From Membranipora membranacea (Eukaryota; Bryozoa; Gymnolaemata; Cheilostomatida; Membraniporidae), in contig OU612066.1 of NCBI GenBank assembly GCA_914767715.1, positions 33,084,283 through 33,144,282 of the forward strand: DNA of 60,000 nucleotides, read 5' to 3'. Under the pieces are notes generated by a model, which was not told the DNA's origin, did not search any database, and was given only the letters and a program-made list of their open reading frames with translations. A program made the translations under genes and the position numbers. Shown here piece by piece: positions 58,501-60,000 of the stretch (within the stretch, counting starts at the first letter, position 1; every line of letters begins with the position of its first letter).

Positions 58501-60000
58501 GCATGATTCCTATGTCTTATTCAGAATAACAGGCTTAGAATGATCCAAATAAAGGGATTATTGAATAATGCCAATATTTTTAGTTGCAACTATGAGCTGA
58601 GACAAAAGTATGGAATTTATCAGTCAAATATGGCTACACAAAAGTAACCAAAAAACCAATAAAACCAACAATACGCGGCAGCAGAATAGCAAGTCCTATT
58701 CGGTACTCTGTATGTCAAATTAGTGTGAAGAATCTGAGATTCGAAGTCAACTGGGCAAACATAACAAGAGAAATCGGAGGCTATTGAGCGATTATTATAA
58801 TGTTTTGTAGGCTAGTCATTAACTTTACGTCATAGTGGTACCTAAAATATCCCTGAAACAAGTAAAAATATCAATTCTATACGTCATCACCACCTCACAG
58901 CCCTTTTTCTTCATATTATAGAAGTATCACCTGTGAATTAAAAGTACTATAGAAGCAAAGCCTACAAATTAACCATTATCAATGAACTGACTCACTAACG
59001 CTTTGGTGCAGAGAAAAATGCTGTGTGTTCAATTTGAAGCAAAAATAACCTCGGAGTTTCACCCTGGCAGGCTGCTCTCAATACACTGTTGAGACTTGAG
59101 AAACTCGATTGACGGTATAATAAGAAAGTTAGGAATACTTGCAGACTATGAGTAACACTCATATACCCCTACAGTATTATTTGCCGACCACAATGGTCTG
59201 AGAAGCAAGTGGCTTGATGTTGATTGGTGATCATTATTGACAATCGAGCCTTTTCCGCAGCGGTGTCACTTGACCCCTTCTTCAAAATTCCCGATGCAAA
59301 TCACCGTCCTATATTACATATAAACTCTGAAAACAACAAATATCTAATCGAAATCCAAAATAACTATGGCAAACTCCATCAACATCGATCGATCAGATTC
59401 CATAAACTGAGATCTGGATGAGTAGGGCCTTACACAAAGGACACTTTGTACCACGTCCTGTATCCACCTTATATGACCAGGTTCACACGAGGCTCCAGAT
59501 GAAACTTCAAAATTCATTCCTATACTGTGCTACAAACTACATCAACAGTTGAAACTTACTAACGCTAGTCAAATTTGTGACAGAAACACAAAATCCATGA
59601 CGGTTTTAAAAACTTCCATCAGTTGTTTGGCTTCACGACCCGAAAGAATTCTGCTTCAGGGGGGATTCCATATCAAATACAAGCTTTTCTCTCACCATAA
59701 TCAAAATAGGCAAATCGAATTACATTATAAGCTGTGTATTCATCATTGGCTCATTATTTGTGTTGTTTAATCAGCTTATTGGTCAGCAGGGGACATAACT
59801 CCTGCCACTTGACAACCGATTCAAAATAACCTGTTGCCACAAACAATATCACAATTAGACATTCAATCAGTCTAGCACTGGTAAATAGTGGGAGGCCCAC
59901 TGAATGCGCTGCATACACGTGTAGTGTACATATGACTAGGCATAATACATTAACATAAGCTGCCGATACCACTACAATACAAAGAGCGACCAATAATATA
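55549..60000. other. Upstream flank of the Nav2 gene; no gene seen
   Basis: This must contain the 5' UTR and promoter of the channel gene, but no TATA box or CpG-rich core could be fixed. A short direct duplication (GGCACTTGTTGGGTGATG, two copies about 26 bp apart, near 58068-58115) and an AT palindrome near 57400-57425 are the only structures noted. Open frames here are short and have no family resemblance. Confidence 0.55.
58060..58120. repeat. 26-bp direct repeat, two to three copies
   Basis: The phrase TGGCACTTGTTGGGTGATG occurs twice in a row, and ACCTGGCA begins a third, broken unit. Confidence 0.7.

Overview
This window is nuclear DNA of an invertebrate animal, most likely a bilaterian. 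It has GT-AG introns of about 0.1 to 3 kb, AT-rich intergenic sequence, and many eroded LINE, SINE and foldback repeats. The best anchor is a near-complete voltage-gated sodium channel of the Nav2 type (pore ring D/E/E/A), a class found in invertebrates and not in vertebrates. I cannot name the species. Splice sites below were read by eye and tested by phase and family fit; no alignment was run.

Layout. (1) 1-10,370, plus strand: the 3' part of a peptidyl-glycine alpha-amidating monooxygenase (PAM) gene. It has 16 exons covering most of the PHM domain, the whole PAL domain, one membrane segment, a cytoplasmic tail and a poly(A) signal; the 5' exons lie outside the window. Its introns carry several foldback elements. 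(2) 10,370-17,650: repeat-rich spacer. It holds a hAT transposase C-terminal exon (minus strand), a LINE broken by a TTAA-flanked piggyBac-like foldback element, and a second LINE that has lost the catalytic part of its reverse transcriptase. (3) 17,690-26,746, plus strand: a gene for a nucleotidyltransferase-fold plus TPR-repeat protein. It is broken by in-frame stops, a frameshift and a 2.4 kb insertion, so it is probably a pseudogene. Its intron holds a tRNA-derived SINE, a 15 bp minisatellite, a roughly 1 kb element with 0.33 kb inverted arms, and a small hairpin element with a 9 bp target duplication. (4) 26,834-27,210: a second piggyBac-like MITE. (5) 28,870-55,548, minus strand: the whole coding region of the Nav2 sodium channel. 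It has 32 coding exons, and the joined length is 6,735 nt (2,244 codons plus stop), which stays in frame throughout. (6) 55,549-60,000: upstream flank of the channel gene, with no gene recognised.

How the genes relate. PAM makes C-terminally amidated neuropeptides in the secretory pathway, and the channel sets membrane excitability, so both are expected in neurons or secretory cells. Nothing in the sequence shows co-regulation. The broken TPR gene points the same way as PAM, and the channel gene faces both tail to tail. The most unusual features are a six-cysteine insertion in the domain II S1-S2 loop of the channel, its D/E/E/A pore with a non-canonical inactivation motif (A-F-L), a 21-nt microexon, and the record of nested transposon insertions in the middle of the window.
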